Positions 16,913-25,249 of a stretch of 64,000 nt of DNA are shown in pieces. Position 1 is the stretch's first letter. The number at the start of each line of letters is the position of its first letter. The DNA lies in the NCBI RefSeq assembly GCF_017495225.1, contig NZ_JAFEIG010000007.1, forward strand, positions 1 through 64,000, in the 5' to 3' direction. The position numbers and the translations under genes are program-made. The stretch comes from Daejeonella sp. Lineage in GTDB: Bacteria > Bacteroidota > Bacteroidia > Sphingobacteriales > Sphingobacteriaceae. The notes under the pieces are model-generated. The model searched no databases. It saw nothing but the letters and a program-made list of their open reading frames with translations, and was not told the DNA's origin.

Positions 16913-18543
16913 TACTTCGCCACAATCGGCATTCTCCTACCCGTTCCAAATGCTTTTGGGGAAACTCGAAGTATTGGGGGTGCTTGTTTACGCTTAAATT
17001 CGGCCATGTTTACCATCCTAAGGATTCTCTTAACCATTGCTTCATCAAAACCCATTGAAATTAGTTCGGAGGAACTCTTTTTAAGCTCAATATATTGGAA
17101 AAGTATGGCATCTAATACCTCATAATCTGGCAATGAATCCGAATCTTTTTGTCCCGGACGTAATTCAGCCGATGGGGGTTTCACGATGCTATTTTGAGGA
17201 ATAATTTCACCATTTCTATTAATGAAATGAGCTAATTTATAAACTTGCGTTTTATATACATCTCCCAAAACAGAAATTGCTCCAGCCATATCTCCATACA
17301 AAGTCCCATAGCCTACAGCACACTCACTTTTATTGGATGTATTGAGTAAAATATAACCAAATTTATTCGACATAGCCATTACAACAATGCCTCTACTTCT
17401 TGCTTGAATATTCTCTTCTGCCACATTAAATGGAAGATCTTCAAATGCTGGCTTCATCATGCTATCGAATGCTGCTGTAGCCTCCTTAATTGGAATGATT
17501 TGATGTTTACAGCCAAGGTTGGCAACAAGATCTAATGCATCTTGTATAGAATGATCGCTAGAGTACTCTGAAGGCATTAAAACAGCCATAACGTTCTCCG
17601 ATCCCAAAGCCTCAGCGGCAAGCGCACAAACGAGCGCAGAATCAATTCCGCCGGAAAGTCCGAGTACCGCCTTCGAAAATCCAGATTTTTGGAAATAGTC
17701 TTTAATACCTAAGACTAAAGCATCATGAATTTGTTCAATATCATTATGAGGATTATGAATGATAGCGTTTAGTCCGAAAATCTTTCCTTCTTCAATAGAA
17801 TAAAACCTGAGACTTTCCTGAAAATAAGGCAGTTCATCGAGGAGTGCACCTTCTTGATCAAATACTAAAGAACCTCCATCAAAAATAATTTCTGTTTGAG
17901 CGCCAATCTGATTTACATAGAATAATGGCAATTTATATTTCCGGCAGTTATCCCCCAATACTTGTACCCTTTCTTCATCATGATTATAAGCGAAAGGAGA
18001 GGCTGCAATATTAATCATGAAATCCGGATTTTCCTTTGCAAGCTCCTCCATTGGCGAAATCACATACATCGGATTATCGTTGATATTCCAAAGATCCTCA
18101 CAAATAGTAAGCGCAATTTTATGGCCTTTAAACTCGATGCAGCTAAAATTTACAGCTGGCTCAAAGTAGCGATACTCATCAAAAACATCATAATTTGGGA
18201 GTAGAGCCTTATTCACAATGGACTTAACCTTCCCATTTTCAATAAAATAAGCCGAATTATACAAATCCTTGCCCTTAATTTCAGGATTCTTTGTTGGGAG
18301 TCCGATGATGCATGCAATACCCTCACAAGCCTCAGCAATCTTCCTAGCTGAATCTTCACATTGATCGATAAATTCCGAGAATTCCAGAAAATCGCAAGGC
18401 GAGTAAGCACAAACAGAAAGCTCGGCAAATACCACTAAATCAGCACCTTGAGCCTTTGCTGAATGGAGTGTATCAATTATTTTGGAGGTGTTAAAATCGA
18501 AATCTCCAATAATATAATTTAGTTGAGCAAGGGCTATTTTCAT
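16906..18543 (-). CDS. nadE: glutamine-dependent NAD+ synthetase
   Basis: Last step of NAD synthesis: ATP-dependent amidation of deamido-NAD using glutamine. The 545-residue protein has an N-terminal nitrilase-type glutaminase domain with triad E41, K112 and C148 (ALTICEDLW), and a C-terminal synthetase domain with the PP-loop SGGIDS at residues 297-302 and the STSNKSE-like segment LNTSNKSECAVGYGT. The order (glutaminase then synthetase) and the short length match the bacterial two-domain form. It is divergent from gldB, with a 96-bp shared upstream region containing a 16-bp palindrome. Its 3' end is fused to heptad array 3, so the last residues (AKYR) may have been shaped by the repeat. Confidence 0.97.
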   Translation of the reverse strand: MKIALAQLNYIIGDFDFNTSKIIDTLHSAKAQGADLVVFAELSVCAYSPCDFLEFSEFIDQCEDSARKIAEACEGIACIIGLPTKNPEIKGKDLYNSAYFIENGKVKSIVNKALLPNYDVFDEYRYFEPAVNFSCIEFKGHKIALTICEDLWNINDNPMYVISPMEELAKENPDFMINIAASPFAYNHDEERVQVLGDNCRKYKLPLFYVNQIGAQTEIIFDGGSLVFDQEGALLDELPYFQESLRFYSIEEGKIFGLNAIIHNPHNDIEQIHDALVLGIKDYFQKSGFSKAVLGLSGGIDSALVCALAAEALGSENVMAVLMPSEYSSDHSIQDALDLVANLGCKHQIIPIKEATAAFDSMMKPAFEDLPFNVAEENIQARSRGIVVMAMSNKFGYILLNTSNKSECAVGYGTLYGDMAGAISVLGDVYKTQVYKLAHFINRNGEIIPQNSIVKPPSAELRPGQKDSDSLPDYEVLDAILFQYIELKKSSSELISMGFDEAMVKRILRMVNMAEFKRKQAPPILRVSPKAFGTGRRMPIVAKYR

Positions 18544-18591
18544 GGTCTAATCATTAAAGCTAAATTAATTGAGCGCTATTCATAAGCTAAA

Positions 18592-18607
18592 CACAGAATA
18601 TTCTGTG
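18592..18607. promoter_or_regulatory. 16-bp perfect palindrome between nadE and gldB
   Basis: CACAGAATATTCTGTG lies in the 96-bp intergenic region of the divergent genes, 48 bp from the nadE start and 32 bp from the gldB start. The position fits an operator acting on one or both promoters. No regulator is linked. Confidence 0.45.
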
Positions 18608-18639
18608 CATTTTCATAATTTAGCAATTTATCTTCATTT

Positions 18640-19665
18640 ATGAGACGAGCGCAAATTTACCTGTTTTTTTTAATATGCCTGATGATCCTGTCTTGTAATA
18701 ATAAAAAGACTCCCGATATCAGCAAAATCAATCTAAATACTAAAATTGAACGATTTGATAAGGATTTTGGAAGCTTAAATGCAAATAATATCTCCGAAAA
18801 AGCGCCAGATTTAAGGAAAAAATATACCTGGTTTTATGATGATTATATGGAAAAAATAATCGTTGCCGGTGTAGCAAGTGATACAGCATATTATTCTAAT
18901 TTGAGATTTATTCTTCAAAATCCTGATTATTTAGAATTAAAAAACACTGTAGATAAGACTTTTCCTGATCTCAAAAAGCAAGAATTAGAGATTAATCAAG
19001 CATTTAAATACATTAAATACTATTATCCGAAGCAGAAATTACCACGTTTAATAAGTTTTTTATCGGGTTTTGCGGTACAAACGCCAATTGGCAACGACTA
19101 TATTGGAATAGGCTTAGATATGTTCTTAGGCAAAAATGGAGAACGCTTTTATCCTGCCCTTAGAGAAAGTATTCCTGCTTATATTGCTAGACGATTCAAT
19201 CCAGAAAATATAAGTCCCAGGGTAATAGAAACCCTCATTCGGGAGGACATATTCCCAGAAAAAGACAGCGACAGAACCTTACTAAGTAAAATGATTTACA
19301 ATGGGAAGGTTCTTTATTTGATGGATGCAGTGATGCCCGAAACAAGTGATACGCTCAAGATTGGATATACCCAAAAGCAACTCGATTGGTGTGAAGAATA
19401 TGAATCTGGGATTTGGGCTTATTTTATTGAAAATAACCTTTTATACGAATCAGATTACTTAAAAATACAGAAATATATAGCTGAGGCGCCATTTACTCCG
19501 GGTATTGGCGAAAAATCTGACTCTGCACCTAAATTAGGAATTTGGACTGGCTGGCAAATTGTAAAGAAGTATATGGATAAAAATCCAGAGTTAAGTTTAC
19601 AACAGTTAATGCAAGAGGGTGATGCCCAAAAAATTCTAAACGAATCGAAGTATAAGCCGAGATAG
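18640..19665 (+). CDS. gldB: gliding motility lipoprotein GldB
   Basis: A 341-residue lipoprotein with signal peptide and lipobox (LMILSCN, C19). The body matches GldB: INLNTKIERFDKDFGSL near the start, then LPRLISFLSGF, NDYIGIGLDMFLG, RESIPAYIARRF and PGIGEKSDSAPKLGIWTGWQIVKKYM. In Flavobacterium, GldB is needed for gliding; in non-gliding Bacteroidota it is retained with other T9SS-associated genes. The nadE-gldB adjacency is a known arrangement. No gldC follows here; a terminator and an opposite-strand small gene come next. Confidence 0.92.
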   Translation: MRRAQIYLFFLICLMILSCNNKKTPDISKINLNTKIERFDKDFGSLNANNISEKAPDLRKKYTWFYDDYMEKIIVAGVASDTAYYSNLRFILQNPDYLELKNTVDKTFPDLKKQELEINQAFKYIKYYYPKQKLPRLISFLSGFAVQTPIGNDYIGIGLDMFLGKNGERFYPALRESIPAYIARRFNPENISPRVIETLIREDIFPEKDSDRTLLSKMIYNGKVLYLMDAVMPETSDTLKIGYTQKQLDWCEEYESGIWAYFIENNLLYESDYLKIQKYIAEAPFTPGIGEKSDSAPKLGIWTGWQIVKKYMDKNPELSLQQLMQEGDAQKILNESKYKPR

Positions 19666-19715
19666 GCAGTGTACAATATTTATTGAAAATATTATTTGGC
19701 AGTGCTATAAAACAG

Positions 19716-19752
19716 AAAAGGCTCATAACCAATAGGATACGAGCCTTTTTTT
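19716..19752. terminator. terminator downstream of gldB
   Basis: AAAAGGCTC (19716-19724) pairs with GAGCCTTTT (19741-19749), loop 16 nt, followed by further T residues. It can act in both directions for gldB and the convergent small gene. Confidence 0.75.
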
Positions 19753-19765
19753 ATATAATATAAGA

Positions 19766-19975
19766 CTATTTTAAAATTCTAAGAACAGCTCTTAAGCAAA
19801 TTACTGAACCAATTACCCAAAGCACATTAGAAACGATGCTTATCATCGGCCATTCGCCTGTAAAGCGTAGAAAAATACCTACTAAACCAATAGCAATACC
19901 TAAAACAATAGTTTTGTAGTGTGAAGGATTATTAGCTTCTGCAGTTGAGTTATTTTTATTTAAAGAATCTTCCAT
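19766..19975 (-). CDS. small two-helix membrane protein
   Basis: A 69-residue protein with a polar, Asn-rich N-terminus (residues 1-20) and two membrane segments: about 23-38 (IVLGIAIGLVGIFLRF) and 45-66 (ISIVSNVLWVIGSVICLRAV). The FTGEWPM loop lies between them. It resembles small conserved membrane proteins of Bacteroidota of unknown function. ATG at 19975 is well placed. It is on the same strand as the atp operon and 51 bp downstream of atpG, so it could be read from it, although it is not a known ATP synthase component. Confidence 0.7.
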   Translation of the reverse strand: MEDSLNKNNSTAEANNPSHYKTIVLGIAIGLVGIFLRFTGEWPMISIVSNVLWVIGSVICLRAVLRILK

Positions 19976-20026
19976 TTCGGTTTATTTAGAAATACAAATT
20001 TACAAAATATTGTAATTAAAATTTAA

Positions 20027-20908
20027 TTATCCGTTAGATAATGCTGCTGCACCACTTACAATTTCAGTTAATTCGGTTGTAATTGCTGCTTGTCTAGCTT
20101 GGTTATACGATAATTTAAGCGATTTTAATAAGTCGCCAGCATTTTCAGTAGCCTTATCCATTGCAGTCATACGCGCACCATGTTCAGAAGCATGAGAATC
20201 TAAAACAGCTTTAAAAACTTGAGTTTTTACAGATTTAGGTATTAGTTGTTCTACAATTTCCTCTTGTGATGGTTCTAAAACATAATCAGTTTGAGAAGAA
20301 GTCAAATTGGTCATATCCGACTTAGGTACAGGCAATAATTGTTCTGTAGTAAGAACTTGCACTGCAGCATTTTTAAACTGGTTGTAAACCAACTCCACAC
20401 GATCATATTCGCCTTTCTGAAATCCTGCCATGACAGACTCAGTAATTTTTGAGGTATTTTCGAAAGTTAAATCAGAGAAAAGTTCGTTATTATTACCGAT
20501 AACATTGTATTTACGTTTCTCATAAAAATCTTGAACTTTCTTACCGATGGCAACGATATGTACGTTTCCTTGGCGAAATTGTTCAGAATATTTATCATTA
20601 ATCAGGTTATTGGTAGTTTTAATCACATTCATATTGAATGCACCTGCCAAACCACGATTTGAAGAAATAGCAATAATCAAAACCTTATTCGGCTCACGTT
20701 CTTGCGTAAAAGGAGAGTTTGATCCATCCATGGTAGCAGATAGGTTGGACAAGATATCCCTCATTTTATTCGCATAAGGACGCAACTGAACAATTGCACT
20801 TGTTGCTCTTTTCAACTTAGCTGCTGAAACCATTTTCATGGCTTTAGTAATCTGCTGGGTTGAGGTTACAGATGCTATACGATTTCTTACTTCTTTTAAA
20901 TTTGCCAT
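20027..20908 (-). CDS. atpG: ATP synthase F1 subunit gamma
   Basis: Central rotor stalk of F1. At 293 residues it has the normal length. The N-terminus MANLKEVRNRIASVTSTQQITKAMKMV and the C-terminus (TENAGDLLKSLKLSYNQARQAAITTELTEIVSGA) are the paired coiled-coil helices conserved in all gamma subunits. The frame is open a further 69 nt upstream to 20977 through the heptad array, giving Ser/His-rich sequence; this is repeat-derived, and ATG 20908 is the real start. It is the last gene of the operon. atpD and atpC are not here, as is usual in Bacteroidota. Confidence 0.97.
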   Translation of the reverse strand: MANLKEVRNRIASVTSTQQITKAMKMVSAAKLKRATSAIVQLRPYANKMRDILSNLSATMDGSNSPFTQEREPNKVLIIAISSNRGLAGAFNMNVIKTTNNLINDKYSEQFRQGNVHIVAIGKKVQDFYEKRKYNVIGNNNELFSDLTFENTSKITESVMAGFQKGEYDRVELVYNQFKNAAVQVLTTEQLLPVPKSDMTNLTSSQTDYVLEPSQEEIVEQLIPKSVKTQVFKAVLDSHASEHGARMTAMDKATENAGDLLKSLKLSYNQARQAAITTELTEIVSGAAALSNG

Positions 20909-20913
20909 CTTAT

Positions 20914-21004
20914 TGAGATGTGAGATGTGAGATATGAGATTTGAGACCTGAGATGTGAGATGTGAGACGAATCTCAAATCTCACATCTATGATCTCATAT
21001 CTCA
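20914..21004. repeat. heptad repeat array 4 inside the atp operon
   Basis: Fills nearly all of the 97-bp gap between atpA and atpG. Forward heptads span 20915-20968 and inverted heptads span 20971-21004; there is no GCACCGT core, the turn being GAGACGAATCTC. The right end is 1 nt from the atpA stop. On the mRNA it can fold into a long imperfect hairpin just upstream of the atpG ribosome-binding region. Confidence 0.9.
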
Positions 21005-21005
21005 A

Positions 21006-22580
21006 TTAATATTTACCGCTAAGCTCCTTAGCCACTGTTTCAAGAACAGTTGTAATGCTATCATCCAATTTACCAGCTTTTAAAGCTTGTAAAACTTCTG
21101 GGTGACGTTGCTCAATCTGCTGGATAAACTCAAATTCAAAATCTTTAACCTTATTTACAGGAACATTTCTCATTAAGTTTTTGGTACCAACATAAAGAAT
21201 AGCTACTTGCTTTTCAACTGTTTCGGGTGCAAACTGTGCTTGTTTTAACAATTCAACGTTACGAGCACCTTTATCAAGTACTAATTTTGTTGCTGCATCA
21301 AGATCAGAACCGAATTTAGAGAAGGCCTCTAATTCACGATATTGAGCTTGGTCAAGCTTAAGAGTACCGGCAACTTTCTTCATCGACTTGATTTGCGCGT
21401 TACCACCCACACGAGATACCGAGATACCTACATTAATTGCGGGACGAACACCAGCGTTAAACAAGTTCGACTCAAGGAATATCTGTCCGTCGGTGATTGA
21501 AATCACGTTAGTTGGGATATATGCAGAAACGTCACCAGCTTGAGTTTCAATAATTGGCAAAGCCGTTAATGAACCACCACCTTTTACGATATGCTTAATT
21601 GATTCAGGAAGATCGTTCATTGACTGAGCGATAGAATCGTTTGAATTAATTTTTGCAGCACGCTCTAACAAACGGCTGTGAAGGTAGAATACGTCACCTG
21701 GATAAGCCTCACGACCTGGAGGACGACGTAAAAGTAGAGATACCTCACGATAAGAAACAGCTTGCTTAGAAAGATCATCATAAACAATTAATGCTGGTCT
21801 ACCAGTATCACGGAAGAATTCGCCAATTGCAGCACCCGCAAATGGAGCGTAGAACTGCATTGGTGCAGGATCAGCTGCAGAAGCTGCAACGATTACTGTG
21901 TAAGGTAAAGCACCATTTTCTTCTAATACCTTTAATATTTGAGCTACAGTAGAATTTTTCTGTCCGATAGCTACATAAATACAGAATACAGGATTTCCTG
22001 CTTCGTAAAATTCTTTTTGATTGATGATGGTATCAATACAAACTGCAGTTTTTCCAGTCTGACGATCACCAATTACAAGCTCACGTTGTCCGCGACCAAT
22101 TGGAATCATCGCATCAATTGCTTTGATACCAGTTTGTAATGGTTCAGTTACTGGCTGACGATAAATTACACCTGGTGCTTTACGCTCCAAAGGCATTTCA
22201 TAAGTATCACCTGTAATTGGTCCCTTACCATCAATTGGCTGACCTAAAGTATTAACAACGCGTCCAAGCATACCTTCACCAACCTTGATAGAAGCAATTT
22301 TATTGGTACGTTTTACTGTAGCGCCTTCTTTGATTTCATCAAAAGCACCAAGTAACACGACACCCACATTGTCTTCTTCCAGGTTCAAAACGATACCTTG
22401 CAAACCATTTTCAAACTCAACCAGCTCACCTGATTGAACTTTTGTTAAACCGTATACGCGAGCAATACCATCACCCACTTGTAACACAGTACCAACCTCT
22501 TCGAGCTCGGCCTCCGATTTAAAGCCTGACAGTTGTTGTCTTAAAATCGCCGAAACTTCATCTGGTCTTACCTCTACCAT
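21006..22580 (-). CDS. atpA: ATP synthase F1 subunit alpha
   Basis: Regulatory nucleotide-binding subunit of the F1 hexamer, 524 residues. The Walker A motif GDRQTGKT is at residues 171-178, and the region with [12 protein letters not shown] and the arginine-finger area [15 protein letters not shown] are intact. [17 protein letters not shown] is the normal N-terminus. It is separated from atpH by 87 bp that include GC-rich small hairpins, and from atpG by heptad array 4. Confidence 0.98.
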   Translation of the reverse strand: MVEVRPDEVSAILRQQLSGFKSEAELEEVGTVLQVGDGIARVYGLTKVQSGELVEFENGLQGIVLNLEEDNVGVVLLGAFDEIKEGATVKRTNKIASIKVGEGMLGRVVNTLGQPIDGKGPITGDTYEMPLERKAPGVIYRQPVTEPLQTGIKAIDAMIPIGRGQRELVIGDRQTGKTAVCIDTIINQKEFYEAGNPVFCIYVAIGQKNSTVAQILKVLEENGALPYTVIVAASAADPAPMQFYAPFAGAAIGEFFRDTGRPALIVYDDLSKQAVSYREVSLLLRRPPGREAYPGDVFYLHSRLLERAAKINSNDSIAQSMNDLPESIKHIVKGGGSLTALPIIETQAGDVSAYIPTNVISITDGQIFLESNLFNAGVRPAINVGISVSRVGGNAQIKSMKKVAGTLKLDQAQYRELEAFSKFGSDLDAATKLVLDKGARNVELLKQAQFAPETVEKQVAILYVGTKNLMRNVPVNKVKDFEFEFIQQIEQRHPEVLQALKAGKLDDSITTVLETVAKELSGKY

Positions 22581-22667
22581 AGTAGTATTTTTTGAGTTTT
22601 ATATTGTAAATCTTACGCCCCCACCCCTATTGGGAGCAATTTTTGCCCTATTATGGGATTGGGGTAA

Positions 22668-23207
22668 TTAATTTTGTTGAAATTCCTTTTTAAGTTTGTT
22701 GAGTTTACCCGACAAGCTTGTATCAAATTGTCTATCGCCAACTTTAAGAATAAAGCCACCAATTAATGCAGGATCAACATGAGAAGTAAGAATTACTTCA
22801 CCTTTAGTTGCCTCTTTTACTACTGCTTCAATCTGACTAATATTTTCTTTACTTAAAGCTGAAGAGGAGGTAACTGTTGCCTTCACTACATTTTTCAGCA
22901 CATTATACTGATTAACATATTCTTTAGCAGAGGCTAATAAAACATCAGCGCGTCCCTTCCTGATAGCAATTTTGAAAAATTCAAGAATCATTTTATTCAG
23001 CTTATCGCCAAATATAGCATCCAAAATATTCGCTTTTTTATCAAGGCTAATAATTGGATTTTTTAGAATCGCTTGAAGTTCTGCATTGGCTTTACAGGTA
23101 TCGATAAATAACTCAATATCCTTCTTAACCGGCTCAACAATATTTTGCTCAGCCGCCAGATCAATTAAAGCTTTTGCGTAACGCGATGCAACTTGTATTT
23201 CTGACAT
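22668..23207 (-). CDS. atpH: ATP synthase F1 subunit delta
   Basis: Peripheral stalk subunit (OSCP family), 179 residues. The N-terminal helical domain opens with the family pattern ASRYAKALIDLAAEQN, and the C-terminus has the beta-strand signature VDPALIGGFILKVGDRQFDTSLSGKLNKLKKEF. It links the b subunits to the top of F1. It lies between atpF (49 bp upstream) and atpA in the standard order. Its length and conserved ends show that it is intact. Confidence 0.96.
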   Translation of the reverse strand: MSEIQVASRYAKALIDLAAEQNIVEPVKKDIELFIDTCKANAELQAILKNPIISLDKKANILDAIFGDKLNKMILEFFKIAIRKGRADVLLASAKEYVNQYNVLKNVVKATVTSSSALSKENISQIEAVVKEATKGEVILTSHVDPALIGGFILKVGDRQFDTSLSGKLNKLKKEFQQN

Positions 23208-23256
23208 AATTCGATTTGTTAATTTATTGTCTTATCAAATTAGATTAACAAAATTC

Positions 23257-23769
23257 TTAATTAAGTTTTACTTCTTTCAGAAGGTCGTTTACAAGAGCCT
23301 CTTGTTTTCCCTGATCTTCGAATTGCTTACGCAAAACTTTTTCAGCAATTTCAATAGACAAGCTAGAAACTTGATTTTTTATTTCTGCCATTGCGGCAAG
23401 CTTCTGATTAGTAATCTCAATTTTTGCTTTTTCAATAAGCTTAGAACCTTCGGTTTTAGCTTGTTCTTTTGCATCATTAACGATCTGATCTTTAATCTCT
23501 TTAGCCTCTTTTAAAATCTCATCACGCTTTAAACGTGCTTCCTTTAAAAGATCTTCGTTCTCACTGATCAATTTAGCCATTTCAGCTTTCGCCATTTCAG
23601 CCTTTGCCAAAGAATCTTCGATAAAACGCTCACGCTCATCAAGAGCCTTAACTATTGGCTTCCAGGCAAACTTGCTTAGAAGGAAAAACAGTATTAAAAA
23701 AGTAACTGTCGACCAGATGAATAAACCCGGATCCGGAGTAACCAATGGATTTAATGCCAGTAATATCAT
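23257..23769 (-). CDS. atpF: ATP synthase Fo subunit b
   Basis: Peripheral stalk subunit, 170 residues. One N-terminal membrane helix (about residues 14-33, LFIWSTVTFLILFFLLSKF) is followed by a long charged coiled coil with the conserved KALDERERFIEDSLAKAEMAK region and an acidic/basic heptad pattern to about residue 150. It follows atpE after a hairpin that may act as a partial terminator. Confidence 0.97.
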   Translation of the reverse strand: MILLALNPLVTPDPGLFIWSTVTFLILFFLLSKFAWKPIVKALDERERFIEDSLAKAEMAKAEMAKLISENEDLLKEARLKRDEILKEAKEIKDQIVNDAKEQAKTEGSKLIEKAKIEITNQKLAAMAEIKNQVSSLSIEIAEKVLRKQFEDQGKQEALVNDLLKEVKLN

Positions 23770-23802
23770 TTGTTATATTGTTTAATAATCAATCAAAATA
23801 AT

Positions 23803-23839
23803 AAAATAAGGCCGGTGCCAATCGCACAGGCCTTATTTT
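23803..23839 (-). terminator. hairpin between atpE and atpF (attenuator candidate)
   Basis: Perfect 11-bp stem AAAATAAGGCC (23803-23813) and GGCCTTATTTT (23829-23839) with a 15-nt loop, 4 nt after the atpE stop on the minus strand and ending in a T-rich arm. It has the look of an intrinsic terminator inside the operon, directly after the high-copy c subunit. Confidence 0.7.
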
Positions 23840-23843
23840 GTTT

Positions 23844-24056
23844 TTACCTTGTTCCTAAGAACGCAACAACCACAGCAAATAATGCTACCGCTTCAACGAA
23901 TGCTGCCGCGATTAACATAGCTGTTTGAATTTTAGATGCTGCTTCAGGTTGGCGAGCCATACCTTCCATAGCTTTTCCACCAATGTTTCCGATACCAATG
24001 CCTGCTCCAAGAGCAGCTAATCCTGCACCAATACCTGCGATACTTCCAACGATCAT
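23844..24056 (-). CDS. atpE: ATP synthase Fo subunit c
   Basis: A 70-residue two-helix proteolipid that forms the rotor ring. The glycine-rich first helix is GIGAGLAALGAGIGIGNIGG, the polar loop is ARQPEA (residues 35-40), and the proton-binding carboxylate is E55 in AAFVEAVALF. The residue after E55 is Ala, and the Na+ ligand Gln of helix 1 is absent, so proton rather than sodium coupling is expected. A hairpin lies directly downstream. Confidence 0.98.
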   Translation of the reverse strand: MIVGSIAGIGAGLAALGAGIGIGNIGGKAMEGMARQPEAASKIQTAMLIAAAFVEAVALFAVVVAFLGTR

Positions 24057-24098
24057 AGTCTGATTTTTAAATATATATTAAACAAAAAATAATTCAAA

Positions 24099-25235
24099 TT
24101 AATGTTCAGCATGCTCTTCTACCGCCATCCCAATAAATAGGGCTGATAAAATGGTGAAGATGAATGCTTGAATAAAACCTACTAACAATTCAATTACACT
24201 AATAAATAGCACGAATGGAATTGCGACACCCGCAACAAATACTGATTTCAAAATAAAAATCAGAGATATTAAACTTAAGATCAAAATGTGACCGGCAGTG
24301 ATGTTTGCAAACAAACGAATCATTAATGCTACAGGCTTCACAATTAGTCCTACAATTTCAACTGGAATCATTAGTGGATATAACCACCAAGGAACGTGAG
24401 GTGTAAATACGTGACCCCAATAATTTTTATTCCCATTAACCGTAGTTAAAACAAAAGTACAAAGTGCAAGCATCATTGTAACTGCAATATTTCCGGTTAC
24501 GTTTGCTCCACCTGGGAAGAAAGGAACTAATCCCAAAAGGTTATTTAACCAAACGAAGAAAAATATCGTCAGTAAATAAGGCATGAAACCTCTGTATTTA
24601 TGTCCCAATTGTGGTTTTGCAATATCGTCACGGACAAATAAAATAATTGGTTCCAACAAAGATTGCATTCCCTTAGGGGCTTTACCCTCTCTCTTTTTGT
24701 ATGAATTAGCAACGCCAATAAAAACAATTAAAAGAATTGTAACAGATATTAATAACGAAACAACATTCTTAGTGATAGATATGTCGAGTGGCTTTTTATT
24801 CAAAAGCTCTCCATCTGCATTATAAGTAATGTAAGTTCCATTAGCACTTTTAACATCAGATGGGTAATAATACTTGCCATGATAATTTACAAGTTTTGTA
24901 CCCTCTAGATCTAAGATTTCAGTCCCATGATCATTATGACCAAATTTATTTGAAAGAAAAGTCTTAAGTCCATTATCGGTCCAAAGAATTACTGGAAGTG
25001 GAATATAAACATGGCCGAAAAAATGCCATTCATGTGAATCTGCAATATGGTGAAGAATCACTTCAGAAATATCTTCGTCTGCTTCCTCAACATGCGCTTC
25101 AGTAGCTGAAACCTTAGAAGAATCTGCTGCTGCGTGCTCTTCTGAAAAGGCAGAAAAACTCAATAGCGAAAAGAAAACTGCACAAAATGCAAGGCTGAAG
25201 AATTTTTTTGTATTGAAAATATGGCTCAAATCCAT
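24099..25235 (-). CDS. atpB: ATP synthase Fo subunit a
   Basis: Stator channel subunit, 378 residues, long because of a Bacteroidota-type N-terminal extension: a signal-like hydrophobic segment (residues 11-31) followed by an acidic periplasmic domain with a His-rich part (HHIADSHEWHFFGHVYIPLP). The essential arginine is R307 in LMIRLFANITAGHILI, and the C-terminal helices include ELLVGFIQAFIFTILSALFIG. It follows the atpI-like gene by 14 bp and precedes atpE by 42 bp. Confidence 0.97.
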   Translation of the reverse strand: MDLSHIFNTKKFFSLAFCAVFFSLLSFSAFSEEHAAADSSKVSATEAHVEEADEDISEVILHHIADSHEWHFFGHVYIPLPVILWTDNGLKTFLSNKFGHNDHGTEILDLEGTKLVNYHGKYYYPSDVKSANGTYITYNADGELLNKKPLDISITKNVVSLLISVTILLIVFIGVANSYKKREGKAPKGMQSLLEPIILFVRDDIAKPQLGHKYRGFMPYLLTIFFFVWLNNLLGLVPFFPGGANVTGNIAVTMMLALCTFVLTTVNGNKNYWGHVFTPHVPWWLYPLMIPVEIVGLIVKPVALMIRLFANITAGHILILSLISLIFILKSVFVAGVAIPFVLFISVIELLVGFIQAFIFTILSALFIGMAVEEHAEH

Positions 25236-25249
25236 TTATTATAAGGAAT

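Noticed and set aside
20909-20977. Longer AtpG beginning in the array
   Set aside because: Residues are repeat-encoded, and MANLKEVRNRI is the conserved family start.
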